This document shows, piece after piece, positions 45,927 to 59,269 of a stretch of DNA of 64,000 nt (position 1 is the stretch's first letter; every line of letters starts with the position of its first letter). The position numbers and the translations under genes were made by a program. Under the pieces are notes generated by a model. The model saw only the letters and a list, made by a program, of their open reading frames with translations, ran no database searches and was not told the origin of the DNA. Source of the DNA: Seriola aureovittata (Eukaryota > Chordata > Actinopteri > Carangiformes > Carangidae). Where the stretch lies: positions 26,219,001 through 26,283,000 of the forward strand of contig NC_079376.1 of assembly GCF_021018895.1 (NCBI RefSeq), written 5' to 3'.

Positions 45927-48035
45927 AAGCTCCACCACTTGATTCAAATGATGCGTTGGCAACACGTTGCAGCAAGTCAGGCGCGTGTGACTTCATTCAT
46001 GAGACTGTTGAGAGAGTACAGAACCAGCACCCTGATGAATTCATTGCAATATCGGGGAATTTTAACCATGTCACTCTCAACTCTCACCTGACTGGCTTCA
46101 CTCAGTATGTTGACTGTCCCACAAGGCAAAATAGGACACTGGATCTGGTGTATGCAAACATCAATGAGGCGTACACTGCTTCAGCTCTACCACCACTTGG
46201 CAGATCAGATCATAATCTGGTTACTTCAGCGTTCCTACAAGCCCTGTGTACTGAGGCAGGCTGCAACCACCCGCTCATTCAGGAACTGGACCCCAGAGGC
46301 CAGTGAGTGTCTAAAACACTGTTTTGAGTGCACAGATTGGAATGTCCTGTTGGAGTCACAGGAAAATGATAAAAGCACTGACCATGACCTTGATAGAATG
46401 CTTGAATGTACCACGGACTACATTAACTTCTGTATGGACACTGTAATACCAGCAAGGACTGTACACTGCTTTCCAAACAACAAACCCTGGATCAACAGTA
46501 AATCCACACCCTCCTCAAGCAGCAAAAGGAGGCCTTCAGGGATGGAGACAGGGAGAAGCTCAGGTGTGTGCAGCATGAGCTGACAAAAAGAAAGTAGAGA
46601 GGAAGCTGAAGCACAACAATACCAGAGAGGTGTGGAAGGGGATGAGGACCATCACTGGCTATAAAGAGAAGAATAGCCAGGCAACATCGGGTGATGTGGA
46701 CAAGGCCAATGAGTTCAGTGAGTTTAACCTGTTCTACAACAGGTTTGACACAGCCTCACCTGTTCTCTCTCCCACTGGTTCAGATGCAGCTTCTCCTACG
46801 GCATCTCCTTCACAACCTGACATCGCGGCTGCAACTCCGTCCACACTGGGGTCAAGTCTCCTGTCCTTTACAGCGGAGGAGGTAAGGGGGGAGCTCAAGA
46901 GGCTACGTCCTGGAAAGGTAACAGGCCTGGATGGTGTGTGTCCGAGGCTGTTAAAGGACTGTGCAGCCCAGCTGGCTGAGCCTCTCCAGAGGATCTTCTA
47001 CTTAAGTCTACAAACAGAGAGGGTACCGGTCCTGTAGAAAACATCATGTCTTGTTCTGGTACCTAAAGTAAGGCGACAGGCTGAGATAAATGACTACAGA
47101 CCGGTGGCCCTCACATCTCACATCATGAAGACCTTGGAGCGGCTGCTTCTCCACCTTCTGAAGCCACAGGTTGAACATGCACTAGACCCCCAACAGTTCG
47201 CCTATAAAGAACATATTGGAGTGGATGATGCTGTCCTTTACATGCTCCACTGGGCCCATTCTTACTTGGGTGAGCCAGGTGGTTATATGAGGATTGTGTT
47301 CTTTGATTTTTCAAGTGCATTTAACATCATCCAACCCCCCATTCTTAAAGAGAAATTGGAAGGGATGGGGGCGGATCCCTGCTTCACGTCCTGCATTGTG
47401 GATTACCTAACAAGACGACCACAGTACGTCAGGCTGGGTAACTGTGTCTCAGGGACAGTGGTGAGCAGCACTGGGGCTCCACAGGGGACTGTTCTGGCCC
47501 CGTTCCTGTTCACCCTGTATACGGCCGACTTTTAACACAACTCTGAGTCCTGCCACATCCAGAAAGACATGGAAGACACAGCTATCGTGGTGTGTATCAG
47601 GAACGGGCAGGAAGAGGAGTACAGGTATCTGACGATGGCCTTCAGTGAATGGAGCGCAAAGAACTGCCTCCATGTGAACACCTCCAAGATCAAGTAGATA
47701 GTCATGGACATTAAGTGTGCACCTGGACAGTAAACTGGACTGGTCCCGGAACATGGATGCCATCTACCGGAAGGTGCAGAGCCGGCTCTTTTTCCTCAGG
47801 AGGCTCAGGTCCTTTGACGTCTGCAGTGAAAAGCTGCACATTTTATCAGTCAGTGGTGGCCAGTGTACTCTTTTATGCTGCAGTCTGCTGGGGTAGCAGC
47901 ATGTCAGACATGAACACAAAGAGACTGGATAAGCTGGTAAAAAAAGGCTGGGTCTGTGCTTGGCAGAAGTCTGGACTCACTCAGGACTATTGTGGAGAGA
48001 CGTATGCAATGTAAGATGGAGGCCATCTATCATTT
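45927..48035 (+). mobile_element. 5'-truncated Rex/CR1-like LINE, copy A
   Basis: The element starts inside an APE endonuclease (HPDEFIAISGNFNHVTL, DCPTRQNRTLDLVYANI, LGRSDHNLV). It continues through the linker and RT (EVRGELKRLRPGKVTGLDGV, AYKEHIGVDDAVLYMLH, MRIVFFDFSSAFNIIQPP, SSTGAPQGTVLAPFLFTLYT). After a stop it reaches the C-terminal region (QSVVASVLFYAAVCWGSSMS, NTKRLDKLVKKG). Several stops and frameshifts are present, and about 95 bp are missing near 47705 compared with copy B. It is antisense to nrxn3 in the large intron. Confidence 0.75.
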
Positions 48036-48620
48036 GTCCTCCCTTCATCAAATGTGAGCAAAACTCTATGGCTGATTCAGCTCCTTCTTTCTATTCAGGA
48101 CAAAGGCCTTAGAACCTCCAAATTGCAGCTTGTAGCTATAATTGTCATTCTTATTATTTGCATTCAGCAGTGGCTCAAATGAATATTTCAGTCAATCATA
48201 AATCATGGAAATGTCTCCTCGCCATTATTGGGAAGAGACCTCCCAAAGCATTTTTAGCCAGACTCATAGGGGGTGCCACAAATATGTACCTGAAAAAAAC
48301 CGCTGGACAGAATTTTACCAGAATTGTTGTGCATGTTCTTGGGGCCAGTGTATGTATTATTGAAATCTAAAGTGCCATATTGATTGGTGCAAGTGGGTGT
48401 GGCCTATCACATATTTCCTCATAAGTCTTTAAGCAATCCTGACTAAATTCACTGGGGACATCCTGAACAAATACACCAAGTTGAATTCACTCATTAAACG
48501 ACATTAAACTACCTGAATTCACTTTGCTCTGCATTAACAAGCCTTAATCCTGTTGGTTGCTGCTCATTTTGGTTTATTTGGGTTAGAACCCGCCTGATTG
48601 CATTATTATTTTAAAATTAT
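48036..48620. repeat. fish interspersed repeat fragment
   Basis: GGGAAGAGACCTCCCAAAGCA and AGCCAGACTCATAGGGGGTG match the wording of an abundant fish repeat. Its usual start (AAGCTGCAAG..GCAACTTG) is seen at about 45734, on the other side of LINE copy A. The LINE may therefore have landed inside this repeat. Confidence 0.4.
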
Positions 48621-49281
48621 ATCTTGGTGCACACCAGCTTATGATGACATTGATCAGGTTACGCAGATCTGCATGTTTCAGTAAAATTCTAAAAAAAAGA
48701 ATGAGCCCTGAGGATAACTAAAACGTTGTAAATATGATAAAACAAACAAAACATGTTAGCATAGCATTTACTCCTGTGCAGATACACATTGGATTATCAG
48801 TTAAATCTGAGCTTTGATTATTGTAATATGGTAGAGACCTAAGAGAACATGGCCCTACACAATACACATCACATAAAGGTATAGCTGATTATTTACATGT
48901 CACTGGACAGGATGTGCACTTATAGAACTTATATATACGACCTTCACAGATGGACAAGGATCTTCAATGGGGATTCTCCTCAGTAAACATAGTGGATGTG
49001 TAAATCTATCAATGATTGCTCACAGCTCATACATACTGGTCATCACCATAGTTGAACCTGGCTCTTTTGCTGCAATGCGATGTCATCCACTACTTTCCTT
49101 GTAGTTGATTTTGTAATATGAATGTGTAATTCTACTGTTCATTCCAGTATCATTGACACAGAGGATCTGTTGCTGATCGTGCTAACTGTTGTGTAATATA
49201 ATGTCTAAGACCATTATTAACTGCAGTGCTTTGGTGTCTGATAAACATTCATACTCATTGATAAATTACTCTAGTTATTCG
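48621..49281 (-). other. nrxn3 intron, no feature
   Basis: Plain AT-rich sequence with no coding sense, repeat or structural element that I can support. Confidence 0.4.
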
Positions 49282-49990
49282 CAGGGGTAGACAGTAACAA
49301 AGTACCTTTACTCGAGTACTGTATTCAAGTATATTTTTCAGTATCTGTACTTTACCTGAGTATTTTTTTAGTTTTATAAACTTCTGACTTTTACTCCTCT
49401 ACACTTAAGGACAAATATTGTACCAGTAGTCAGTTGAATTAACTTTCTTTTATTTCGAAAATGTGATAGACCATACTCAACACAGGAGAAAAACCAATCA
49501 CAGCCAATTCCTCTACTGTCGGTCATGTTTGAAGTGTCAGTGTCCTAACAATGGCGACATTAGACAAAGATGAGGCAGAGGATGCTTCAACAGAGCACCA
49601 TTTCCTGTGCTTACCATGACAAGATTTCACCACTGACTAAAAAATATATGAAAACAATGGCTCCTTTTGTTGATTCAGTTGTGTTTTACAATTGTGTTCA
49701 CTAACACATCTACAGTCTTTGTAGCATATCCTACAAGTCTTTTTGTTTTGTTTTTTTTATTCAACAGGTTCTACAGTCAGTCAGTCAGTCAGTCAGTCAT
49801 TAAGTAGGTTGTTTCAGCTTCAGTAGCTTCTATAAATACACAGTGGAACAATACAATATTTTGAATACTCCAGTACTTTAAGTCCAGTAAAAACTTAACT
49901 GAACAACTTTTACCTGCATCAGAGTAATATTTGACCAGGAGGATCTATACTCTGACTCCAGTTATAGAGTTGTGAACTTTGTCACCTCTA
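49282..49990. mobile_element. non-autonomous DNA element of the CAGGGGTAGACAGTAAC type
   Basis: The left end CAGGGGTAGACAGTAACAAA is followed by ACTTTTACTC and GTACTTTACCTGAGTA words. The right end AACTTTGTCACCTCTA is an imperfect inverted copy. This is a familiar fish family, probably hAT-related. An AGTC tandem run lies at 49777-49798. No clean target duplication could be read. Confidence 0.55.
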
Positions 49991-52900
49991 GTAGTTAGTG
50001 CCATTTTAAATTTAACTAGTAACTCTGTTAGGTGAGGTTTTGTCAGTGGGTTCATGCAGTCTGTTCTAAAGGGCTGCTTTCTTAATTTTAAGACAGTTAG
50101 TTTAGTTTAGTTGTGTAGTTGTGTAAATGCATATTCAGTTGACACTCACTAAATAAATGATAGATAAAAGAATGAATGGGGTGAGCCAAATATTAGAAAC
50201 ACTTCTTGCTGTAAAACAATACAATTCAACAGCAGCACAAACTGCAGCCTCCAAAATTAGCGTATAAGTTGCTTCATCATCTTTCTAACATGTTTTAACT
50301 TAAGTAAGAAATCTGAAAAACTACAAAAATTTCAATGGTAGAATTTATCACAGGTACAATACAAGTATTAGACTGCATTCATTTTAGCTAGAACCTCACA
50401 TTCCAATAGAGACATGGGAAAAAGACCTCAACATCTTCACTGAACCACTTTTGGAGTAATACAATCTAAGATCATTCACAGAACACACTACACAACATAA
50501 GAGGCACATAATGGGATGAAACGGATCAGACACTTATTGTACACTCAACACAACTGAGGACTACCTCCATGCACACAAATACTAGATTTCTGGGAAGAAG
50601 TAACCTCCACACCTTCCCTACGCCCATCATCCCCTTCCTGATGTGGATACACTCAACACATGCTCAGAACAAATCATAACACCCCTACCTATAGGTAACC
50701 CTAACCATGAAAACAATATTATTGAACTGGAAAAAGAGAAAGAAGATCAACATCTCTCATTAGCTAAATCTTCTACAGATCTCTCAGATGATGAAGTCAT
50801 GTCTCCAGTCTGTCTCGTCTAGCAAAAGCAGACAGAGAAAAGTCCTGTTGATGTCATGGTGACAGCATAGCAGCAACATCACATAAAACAAGATCCCATT
50901 TCAATTTCTATGTATAGGCTGAATCTGAATATGATACAGACATGACAAAATATAAATATATTTTTTAACCATTGTAGTAGCTGCATGTGGCGACAGACAC
51001 ATTTTAGTGATGTTTTCTGTCAAAATAAATAAGAAATTAATTATAGTCAAAAGAAATCCAACATTCCAGTAACCTGTAAACTCTATGTAGAGAGTTAGAG
51101 CTGCAACAGCAGAGACGTGTGTGAAACCCTATCCCCATTCTCTGCAGCAGGTCAGCGATGTCATTGGCTACGTTCACACAACTCAGGCAGAGTGTTCCCG
51201 GCATCAGAAATTTGAAGCATACACTGCACTATCACCACTACTTTACCTGTAAAGTTACATATGATAATAAGCAAGGGAATGACACACAGCTAGTCAGACA
51301 TTTCCTTAATGTTAATGCAGAGACTTTTCACTTGGACTGGTCCACCAAAACCCAACAATAGAAAAATCCCACTTTTTACTTTGGTTTATCACTCTTTGTA
51401 CTTTGTATGACCTAGCTTTATACAACTTAGGATGTAAATCTGCCCTCACATGTATGCTCCTTATCTGGTGCTGCCTGGTACGAACTAAGGAATTGCTTCT
51501 CCTTGACCACACAGCTACACACACACACACATCCTAACCCTGCCTCCTTCATTACTCTCTCTATAAAATTCATGTACACTCTTTGTTTGACATCAGTCTG
51601 CAGTTACACTCTGTTGTGACTGTACACTGATGCTTTGCAAAGCTCTTATTAAGATACACAAAGACAACTTGATCATTTTGTCAACTTTTATTTTCAGATT
51701 TCCATCACACACATTAGATAAAAACGGCAACAGTGACTTGTTGCTTGCCAAATAGTGAGCCCACATGTACCTGTACTGTTCAGCCTCATATTTCATTAGT
51801 TACTGAGCATTCTTTGTTTTCTCCGTCATCCAGCATTTGTGCATGCTGTTTCTTCACATGTTTTTATAAATTATAATTTAAATTTATTATAATTCATATT
51901 ATCAGATTGTTCTGCACAGTGGATATTAAAATCAAGATTTTTTTCTGGTTCGTATCTTCTTTAGGACTTTAGCATTGCAGGTAGTTACAAACATTTATAA
52001 CTGATAAAAGGGAGTCTTATTGTAAAGCGTAAAACCCATTATCATTTATTAATCAGTTATAGTAAGGCTCTTTTTACCAGTTATAAAGGGTAGTAACTTA
52101 TTAGTAAGATTAATGAGTAGTAGGCATTAACTTGATCTTGCCAAATATTGAGTCTGCATCAATACATGAAAACTGTGTTATAACTTGTTTATAGTTGTTT
52201 ATTTGTGATTTATGAAGTGTTAACAACCAAATTAATGACCTAATTACAAACCATTTATGAATCCTTTATAAGGGTAGTCTTATTGCAAAGTAGTACCCAT
52301 TATCCTGCTAAATTAACTCTCTGCTCTACTCTTGGCTTTTGCCACGTTGGACTGAACCAAATGGATTTATTGATGGCTACACTTGCTCCCTCCCTCTCTC
52401 ACCCCAACAACCAGCCCGGCACCTGGGAATCTTTGTGCCTCTATACACACACATGCCAGACATACACCAGACTTCATGGAAAAAAATTATAGTTATAGTA
52501 AATAATACTGATCAAAGTTTAATAGGTTTCCTCCCTTTTTGTGACAAATTAACAGACATGGGTGAACACATAACCTCCTTGGCAGAGGTAATAAAATTAA
52601 GATTGTTAACAAGTCCCAAATCTCAAGCCACGTCTGAATTCTATTGAGGACTGAGAAGTCTCAAATTGAGTCTCAAGTCACTGTGTGTGCGATTTAAGAC
52701 TGAGTCCAAGTCACAAACTCCATTCCCCATCTCTGGTATGTTGGAATATTTTCTAATATGACTGACACTGAACAATGGGGAACAAAGGTAAAGTAAACAA
52801 GATGGATCATGTATGATGAATTGCATGTGTACAGTATATAGTTCAATATGCACCTGCCACCATATGGCGAGGGGCAACAGTCTTGACACAGAGGCTGGTT

Positions 52901-53165
52901 TACCTCAATCCCGTGCACAGTGTTTGCAGGCTGCTGGCTGTTACTTTGACAGATTTCAGAGCAGTGTGTTGGAAGGACGTTGGCAGCCTGTGGGATGGAC
53001 AAACAACCACCAGAGCTGAAGTGATAGAAGCCAGAGCAGAATGTGGCTGACTGCTCACCATTCATGCAGTCAAGCTTTGGCTGATGTTGTGAGATTCTAA
53101 ACTCCAGACCAGACCTGGATCTGTGTTTACAACCAATATACCAATGGGCAATATGAGAGCTTTGA
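49991..53165 (-). other. nrxn3 intron with repeat debris
   Basis: Two direct copies of GGG(T)AGTCTTATTG(T/C)AAAG lie at about 52008 and 52274 and probably bound a small repeat. The phrase CAAGTCCCAAATCTCAAGCC at 52610-52700 is also a fish repeat motif. I found no coding feature. Confidence 0.4.
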
Positions 53166-53173
53166 CTCTAGGG

Positions 53174-55856
53174 CAGGGGTCGGCAACCCGTGGCTCCGGA
53201 GCCGCATGCAGCTCTTTAGCCTCCTTGTAGTGGCTCCCTTTAGCCTTGACAAAAAAAACACATGAAAATGAATATTTTAATTTGAATATATATATCATTA
53301 TTTTTGATGTTTACTTACTACTACTACTACTACATCTAATTTTTAAAAAGTTTTTTTTTTTTAATTTGTCAACTAAAATATGTGTCACATCCTTTAGCTA
53401 GCAACTAGCAGCAAGGCGAGGGCTATAGACTTTGATGTGATGTGTGAAGCTGCAGGCGGGATCTGGAGTGTGCGACCCCTGCACTAACCATGAGTAAATC
53501 CCAAAAAAGAAAAATCTCAGAGGAAAAAGGAGAGTTTAATTCTGCGTGGACAGATGCATTTGCCTTCACCACCAACGACGCCCGATTACCTGTGTGCTTA
53601 ATATGTGGCGAGAAAATATCGAACAACAAAAAATGTAACGTTGAAAGGCATTTTCAAAACAAGCACTCATCATTCGCTGAAAAATACCCAAGTGAAGACG
53701 AGCGAAAGAGAGCAATTTCGGAACTGCAACGGAAAGTTGAACAGAGCAAACATACTTTCAAGAAGTGGATCACCTCTCCACAGTCAACAACAGTTGCTAG
53801 TTTTGTGGCAGCTCAGGAGATCGTAAGGAGGGGTAAGCCGTTCATAGACGGAGAATACATGAAAGAATCGTTCATAAAAATATCAGAGCATCTATTCTCC
53901 GACTTCAAAAACAAAGGGGAAATTGTTCAGAAAATTAGAGAAATGCCTCTCTCTGCAAAGACCGTCAAGGACAGGACCATAAATGGCAACAAACATCACT
54001 AGTAAGCAAATTGATGACATCAATTCAGCTCAAGAATTTTCAATTGCCTGTGATGAGTCAAATGATGCAACCGATATTGAGCAGACAGCACTTTTATGCA
54101 GATATGTGAACGCTGATGGGCCACAGGAAGAACTGATTGAACCAACTCTAAAGGGCCAAACGCTGGGACAGGACATTTGTGAGGCTGTCGTGAGTTGTTT
54201 AAAAGCCAAAGGAATAAACACCACTTACCTGGTGTATGAGGGGAGCACAGAAGGGCTTTGTGAATTTACTTCAAAAGTCACTGGATCGAGAGCTGATGAT
54301 GTTTCATTGCATCCTCCATCAAGAAGCACTGTGCGCTCAAACGTTCCCCCCTGAATGTGTGGACGTGATGAACCTCGTTATTAAGATAGTGAACAAAATA
54401 ATTGCAAACGGGTTAAAACTGCAGCACAACAGAGTCCGGTGGCTGTCCAGGGGAGAGGTGCTGAAACGCTTCGCTACCTGTCTGGAGCATTTGAAACCCT
54501 TCTTGGAAAGCAAAGGCCTCAGCTATCCCGAACTGGGAGACCTCGATTGGCTGCAAAAGTTTTACTTCCTGGTAGATATGACAAGTCACTTAAACACGCT
54601 GAATAAAAATCTCCAGGGAAAGGGAAGCACCGCCCTGCAGATGCTGGAAGATGTTTTGGCATCTGAGCGCAAGATGACAGTGTTTGCCAGGGATGTACAG
54701 CGATGCACGTTCTCTCACTTCCCCTCCCTGAGAGAGTTCAAAGAAGTGAACAATCACATAAATTGTGATTATTTCTACCGTGCAATTATTACAATGCAAG
54801 CTGCATTTGGAAAAAAGATTCAGTGAGTTCAGAAAGGAAAAAAAACACTCTCTCCTTCCCTGTCACACCCCTGGATATCGACCCATCCCTGCTGAACACA
54901 TCCGCATTCACAGGAGTAAGTAAGCCCGATCTGGAAATTGAACTGGCTGACATAGCGAATAAAGATTTATGGGTGTCCAAGTTCAAATGCCTGACAGCGG
55001 ATCTGGAAGAAGTCGCCAGTCAGAAGGCTACTCTCGCTAAAGAGCCCAAATGGAGTGACATTGAAAACCTCCCTAAACCCGACAAACTTGTTTTTGACAC
55101 ATGGCGTGCCATTCCCGAAACGTATATGAACATGAAAAAATATGCATTTGGAGTCCTGTCCATCTTTGGCTCAACATACTTGTGCGAGCAAGTTTTCTCA
55201 AGCATGAACTTCATAAAGTCCAAACATCGCTCCCGCCTCACAAATGAGAGCCTTCAGTCCTGTTTGAGCTCAAAGTCACATCTTACAGCCCCGACATAGG
55301 GATGATCTGCAGCGAACTTCAGAAACAGAAGTCACATTAAACAGGTGAGAACAATAGCATTTAATAGGCTATTATTTTTCAGAAAGAAAAAAAAACATTT
55401 ATTTCAGACCCGGAGCTGATGTAGATTTTTTGAATGTTCAGGTGCTTCAATTGATTGCTGGCTGAGAAAGAAACCCGACGAGGATGAGAGCACACTGAAA
55501 TGGACTTGTCACAAACGTTCCAAATTTTATGTTTACTTTTTTAAAGCTGCTAAGCTGCATCTAAATGTTTTATTTATATTAAAGTGGGCTAGTTTTTATT
55601 TTAATTTTACACAAATATAGGAAGGACTCAAATAGGTCTGCACAGTTCACTGTTTAATTTATTTCAGAGTAGGCCTACACATGCACACTGCACTTCTGTT
55701 TGTTGTATTCAGTGGTTGTAACAGGTAAAATTTAAAATAAGATTAAAACTTTTAAAATTTTATAAGCTGTGTTATGTTTTGCGGCTCCAGACTATTTTTC
55801 TTTGGCAGACGAGGGGGCAAAATGGCTCTTTTGATAATAAAGGTTTCAGACCCCTG
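53174..55856 (+). mobile_element. complete hAT transposon, inactive
   Basis: Direct repeats CTCTAGGG (53166-53173, 55857-55864) flank imperfect terminal inverted repeats CAGGGGTCGGCAACC and CAGGGGTCTGAAACC. This is the standard hAT architecture with an 8-bp target duplication. The 2.7-kb interior encodes one transposase in the plus orientation, broken into several frames. The perfect target duplication suggests it is not ancient. Confidence 0.92.
53490..55299 (+). pseudogene. hAT transposase with BED-like finger, frameshifted and internally deleted
   Basis: The N-terminus MSKSQKRKISEEKG is followed by a zinc-finger-like PVCLICGEKISNNKKCNVER and HFQNKH (C-C-H-H), typical of BED/hAT transposases. 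A one-base shift near 53985-54000 moves to ITSKQIDDINSAQEFSIACD (catalytic-domain start). A second break near 54230-54240 loses a short block before MRGAQKGFVNLLQ. Then come FHCILHQEALCAQ, NRVRWLSRGEVLKRF and DMTSHLNTLNKNLQGKG. The block normally preceding RWLSR is shortened. The C-terminal dimerisation segment (SIFGSTYLCEQVFSSMNFIK, SRLTNESLQSCL) lies after one more break. It is not functional. Confidence 0.85.
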
Positions 55857-56135
55857 CTCTAGGGACTTTATTTTAACAGTCCAAAGCGATGATCAGTAAG
55901 GACGTGGTGCCAGTGCATTCAGAGTGTGTGCATGTCACTTTTGCTATATTAACACTAAGTGTAGGTTTCAAAAGGTTGTATTTAGTCTCTTCATTATGTG
56001 TTTTTGGCATAAAATCCAATAAACCAATCACAGTGCCATCTCCCTTCCCTTTGAAAGCACCTTGATGGATTGTTATTATAATGGTGCAGTGTTTCAAACA
56101 GAGTTAGATTATATTAGATTGATCACATATTGTGA

Positions 56136-56192
56136 CTGACCAGTGTACCGAGTCCTGACCAGTGAGACCAGTTCTGACCAGTGAGACCAATC
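56136..56192 (+). repeat. 19-bp tandem repeat, 3 copies
   Basis: The phrase CTGACCAGTGAGACCAGTT begins at 56136, 56155 and 56174 with few substitutions, giving an exact 19-bp period. Confidence 0.85.
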
Positions 56193-56289
56193 CTGGAACA
56201 GGCTGTTCTAGTGTTGTGCGTCCGCCTACGTTACTCATGTAATCGCTTTCTACTGTTTCAAGATAGCAATGCACAAACAGTTTTTTCTG

Positions 56290-57900
56290 TCTTTGTCTTC
56301 TGGAGTGGTAGATCCCTCTGTATTTGTATTGCTGAGACTGAAAGGGGCCAGGCAGGTAGTCGGAGGCATCAAGCTACCTCCTCTGAAGAGCTACATAGAT
56401 AATGTCACAAGCATCCCGCAGACAGCTCCATGCCCATTAAGGCTCCTAAAGCATCTCAACAAACTGATCACATGGGTGAAAATGAAGACTAAGGCCGTTA
56501 AATCAAGAAGCCTATCAATAAGGAAAGGAGTGCTGCACGATAAGACCAGCTTCCCCGAAGGAGGAGATTCCTCAGCTGATTGAAAAAACACTGTGAAGCC
56601 TAGGAAGGCAGTACACCGCTGACCTCTCCAATAGGCAGATGGGAAAGCTTACCAAGAACCAGGTGGCAGAGGGTCTGGCAGAGATCGATCAACGCTATCT
56701 GCCAGGGAAGTTCAAATCACCTGGGATACAATCAGGAGAAGGCACGTCTGGTGCTTGAGCTAAGGGAGTCTGCAGAACAGTCGTAAGGAGTGCCAAAGCC
56801 CCCATCTGCACAGGCTGCAGGTGGAAAATGCAAGAAGAAGTTGACCATGCCTTCACCAGTCTGCAACACCGAGAAGTAGTGGGGTCAGTCCGATCCAGCC
56901 AGACTGGCTTAGGCTGGGGAACACCGCAGCTATTCTGGTCCAAAGCCACCAATAAATAACAGAAGACCATGTTGGTAGATGAAGTCCCCAGGGTAGAGCA
57001 GGGGCGCTTCCTTGTGAAGGCAGTGTAACAGGGAAGTCAGGGAGCCTAGCCCCAATTGGGATGCCACCATAAACAGATGCATCAACTGGTCAGACATCTG
57101 GCAGATGCCACAGGCCAGGCTCAGCTTCCTGATAAGAGCAGCCTACGATATGCTCCCATGCCCCTGGAACCTGACCCAGTGGTTTGGAAGTGAGGTAGGC
57201 TGCCCACTGTGTGGCAGCGCCAAAACAAGCCTGCAGTACATGTTATCAAGATGCACTGACCCAGGGACGCTTCAGGTGATGCCACGATCAGGTCCTTACG
57301 AAGCTGGACGAGGTCCTAGAGAAGTGTAGGTTTGCGGCAAACCGCACAACAGAAACAGCAAAGCCTTACATCTCAGCATTCATCAAGCCAGGCAGCAACA
57401 CGCAGGGACCAGCACAAACGAGGGACCACAGATTCAGCTCGGGAACAGAGTGTCAATTGTTTGTGGACCTGAAAAGGCAGCTGGTCTTCCCAAGAGAAAT
57501 TACAACAACCACTCTGTGGCCAGACATCATGATATTGTCCTGATGGTAGATCTCACCATCCCATAAGAAGAGGGCATGTCGACAGCCCACAAAAGGAAAT
57601 GGCTCAAGTAAACCGAGCAGCAGAATGCCAAGACACTGCCAGCATGTACCCCTTGGAGGTGGGCTGCCGAGGCTTCGTAGGAAGATCAGTAATTAGCCCG
57701 TCCAAAGTGCTGTTATGACTAGCACAGAAAACCACAAAGGAGCTTGAAGGGGAGGCTGAGAAAGTCAGCTAGTAGCTGTGGCTACAGAGGAAGGACAACG
57801 TTGGGGGTCAACACCCCAGTAGGCAACTGCAGGGGGGGTGACGTCCCCTTATGCCATTGCCCCCTTGTCTGGAAATGTGGTGGAACAGGGAGCAAGACAT
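56290..57900 (+). mobile_element. heavily decayed LINE-type coding remnant with CCHC knuckle
   Basis: Scattered frames read VVGGIKLPPLKSYIDNVTS, KHLNKLITWVKMKTKAVKSR, SLSIRKGVLHD, then LVDEVPRVEQGRF. At 57105-57270 they read LSFLIRAAYDMLPCPWNLTQ and a knuckle CPLCGSAKTSLQYMLSRC. The knuckle near an RT C-terminus resembles the R2/NeSL-like or related LINE families abundant in fish. Very many frameshifts and stops are present, and exact clade and ends are not resolvable by eye. Confidence 0.5.
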
Positions 57901-58539
57901 GAGTTAATGGTGGCCTTCAGCTGACGACCCTGCAGCTGACCTAAAAGGCACTGGCAAAGGTGTGACTGGTAGAAATGAAGAAGCAGGATTGCTCCCCCTG
58001 CATGACCTGTGGTCAAGTGGATTATTACTCACACTCTTCCCTACAGTTTTATGTCTATATTTACATCCTCATTTTATCTCTCCCATTTCTACCTCGACCT
58101 CCCTTTTACTGTGCTACAACAATCAGAAAGACCTAAATTTAGTCAATGTCATTCCCTCACTGTTGAACACCACTTTCCAATTGTTGTCCCACAATGCCAC
58201 ATTAACCAGGTCTCATGGAAACTGAACCTCAATTAGATTTTCAGTCTCTATCAGGTCAACAAAGAAAGGAAGAAGGTAAGTCAGAAAAGCCAGTACAAGT
58301 ATGTTTCATCTTAATCATCATCTTCTTCTAAGGAACGATGTTCAAAAGAGTTCGGTGATCAAACCTGTTGACCTACAATATCCCTCATGTGTCATGTCAT
58401 GTGAAACAGCTCAGCTACAGTACAAAAGTTTCTAACATCCACCTTATCTTTTGTTTTAGAGGGATGACAACTCAGTGAAATGCTTCAGTGTAGCCTCGAT
58501 GGAGGACAGCGTATCACCCCTCTATTATCATGACAATAT

Positions 58540-59250
58540 GTCAGGGTGGGTAACAGTGTCCCAGGGACAGTGATGAGCAGCACTGGGGCTCCACAGGGGA
58601 CTGTTCTGGCTCAGTTCCTGTTCACCCTGTATACGGCTGACTTTTAATACAACTCTGAGTCCTGCCACATCCAGAAAGACACGGAAGACACAGCTATTGT
58701 GAAGTGTATCGGCAATGGGCAAGAAGAGGAGTACAGGGATCTGAAGATGGCCTTCAGTGAATGGAGCGACAAGAACTGCCTCCTTCAGAACACCTCTAAA
58801 ACCAAGGAGATAGTCATGGACTTTCAGAAGTCTAGGCCCACCCTTTAGCCAGTCAACAATCAAGGGAAGGACATTGAGGTGGTGCACACTTATAAGTACC
58901 TAGGTGTTCACCTGGACAGTAAAGTGAAGGGGCAGAGCCGGCTCTTTTTCCTCTAAAGGCTCAGGTCCTTTGATGTCTTCAGTGAAATGCTGCCCATGTT
59001 TTATCAGTCCGTTGTGGCCAGTGTCATTTTTTATGCTGCAGTCTGCTGGGGCAGCAATTTGTCCGACATGAACACAAGGAGACTGGACAAGCTGTTCAAA
59101 AAGGCTGGGTCTGTGCTTGGCAGGAGTCTGGACTCACTCAGGACGGTTGTGGAGAGATGCATGCAATGTAAGATGGAGGCCATCTTGGACAATAACAACC
59201 ATCCTCTCTACAACATTTCTTTGTTCCCACACTGGCATGTTGTTTCGTAG
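58540..59250 (+). mobile_element. Rex/CR1-like LINE fragment, copy B
   Basis: It is homologous to 47430-48020 of copy A: GGTGAGCAGCACTGGGGCTC-type wording, the FAYT-type stop after CTGTATACGGCTGAC, then YQSVVASVIFYAAVCWGSNL, NTRRLDKLFKKAGSVLG and TVVERCMQCKMEAIL. Compared with copy A it retains the segment around GTACCTAGGTGTTCACCTGG but lacks about 50 bp before GGCAGAGCCGG. It is plus-strand and inactive. Confidence 0.75.
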
Positions 59251-59269
59251 AAAGTGTCCACCTAAGCAC

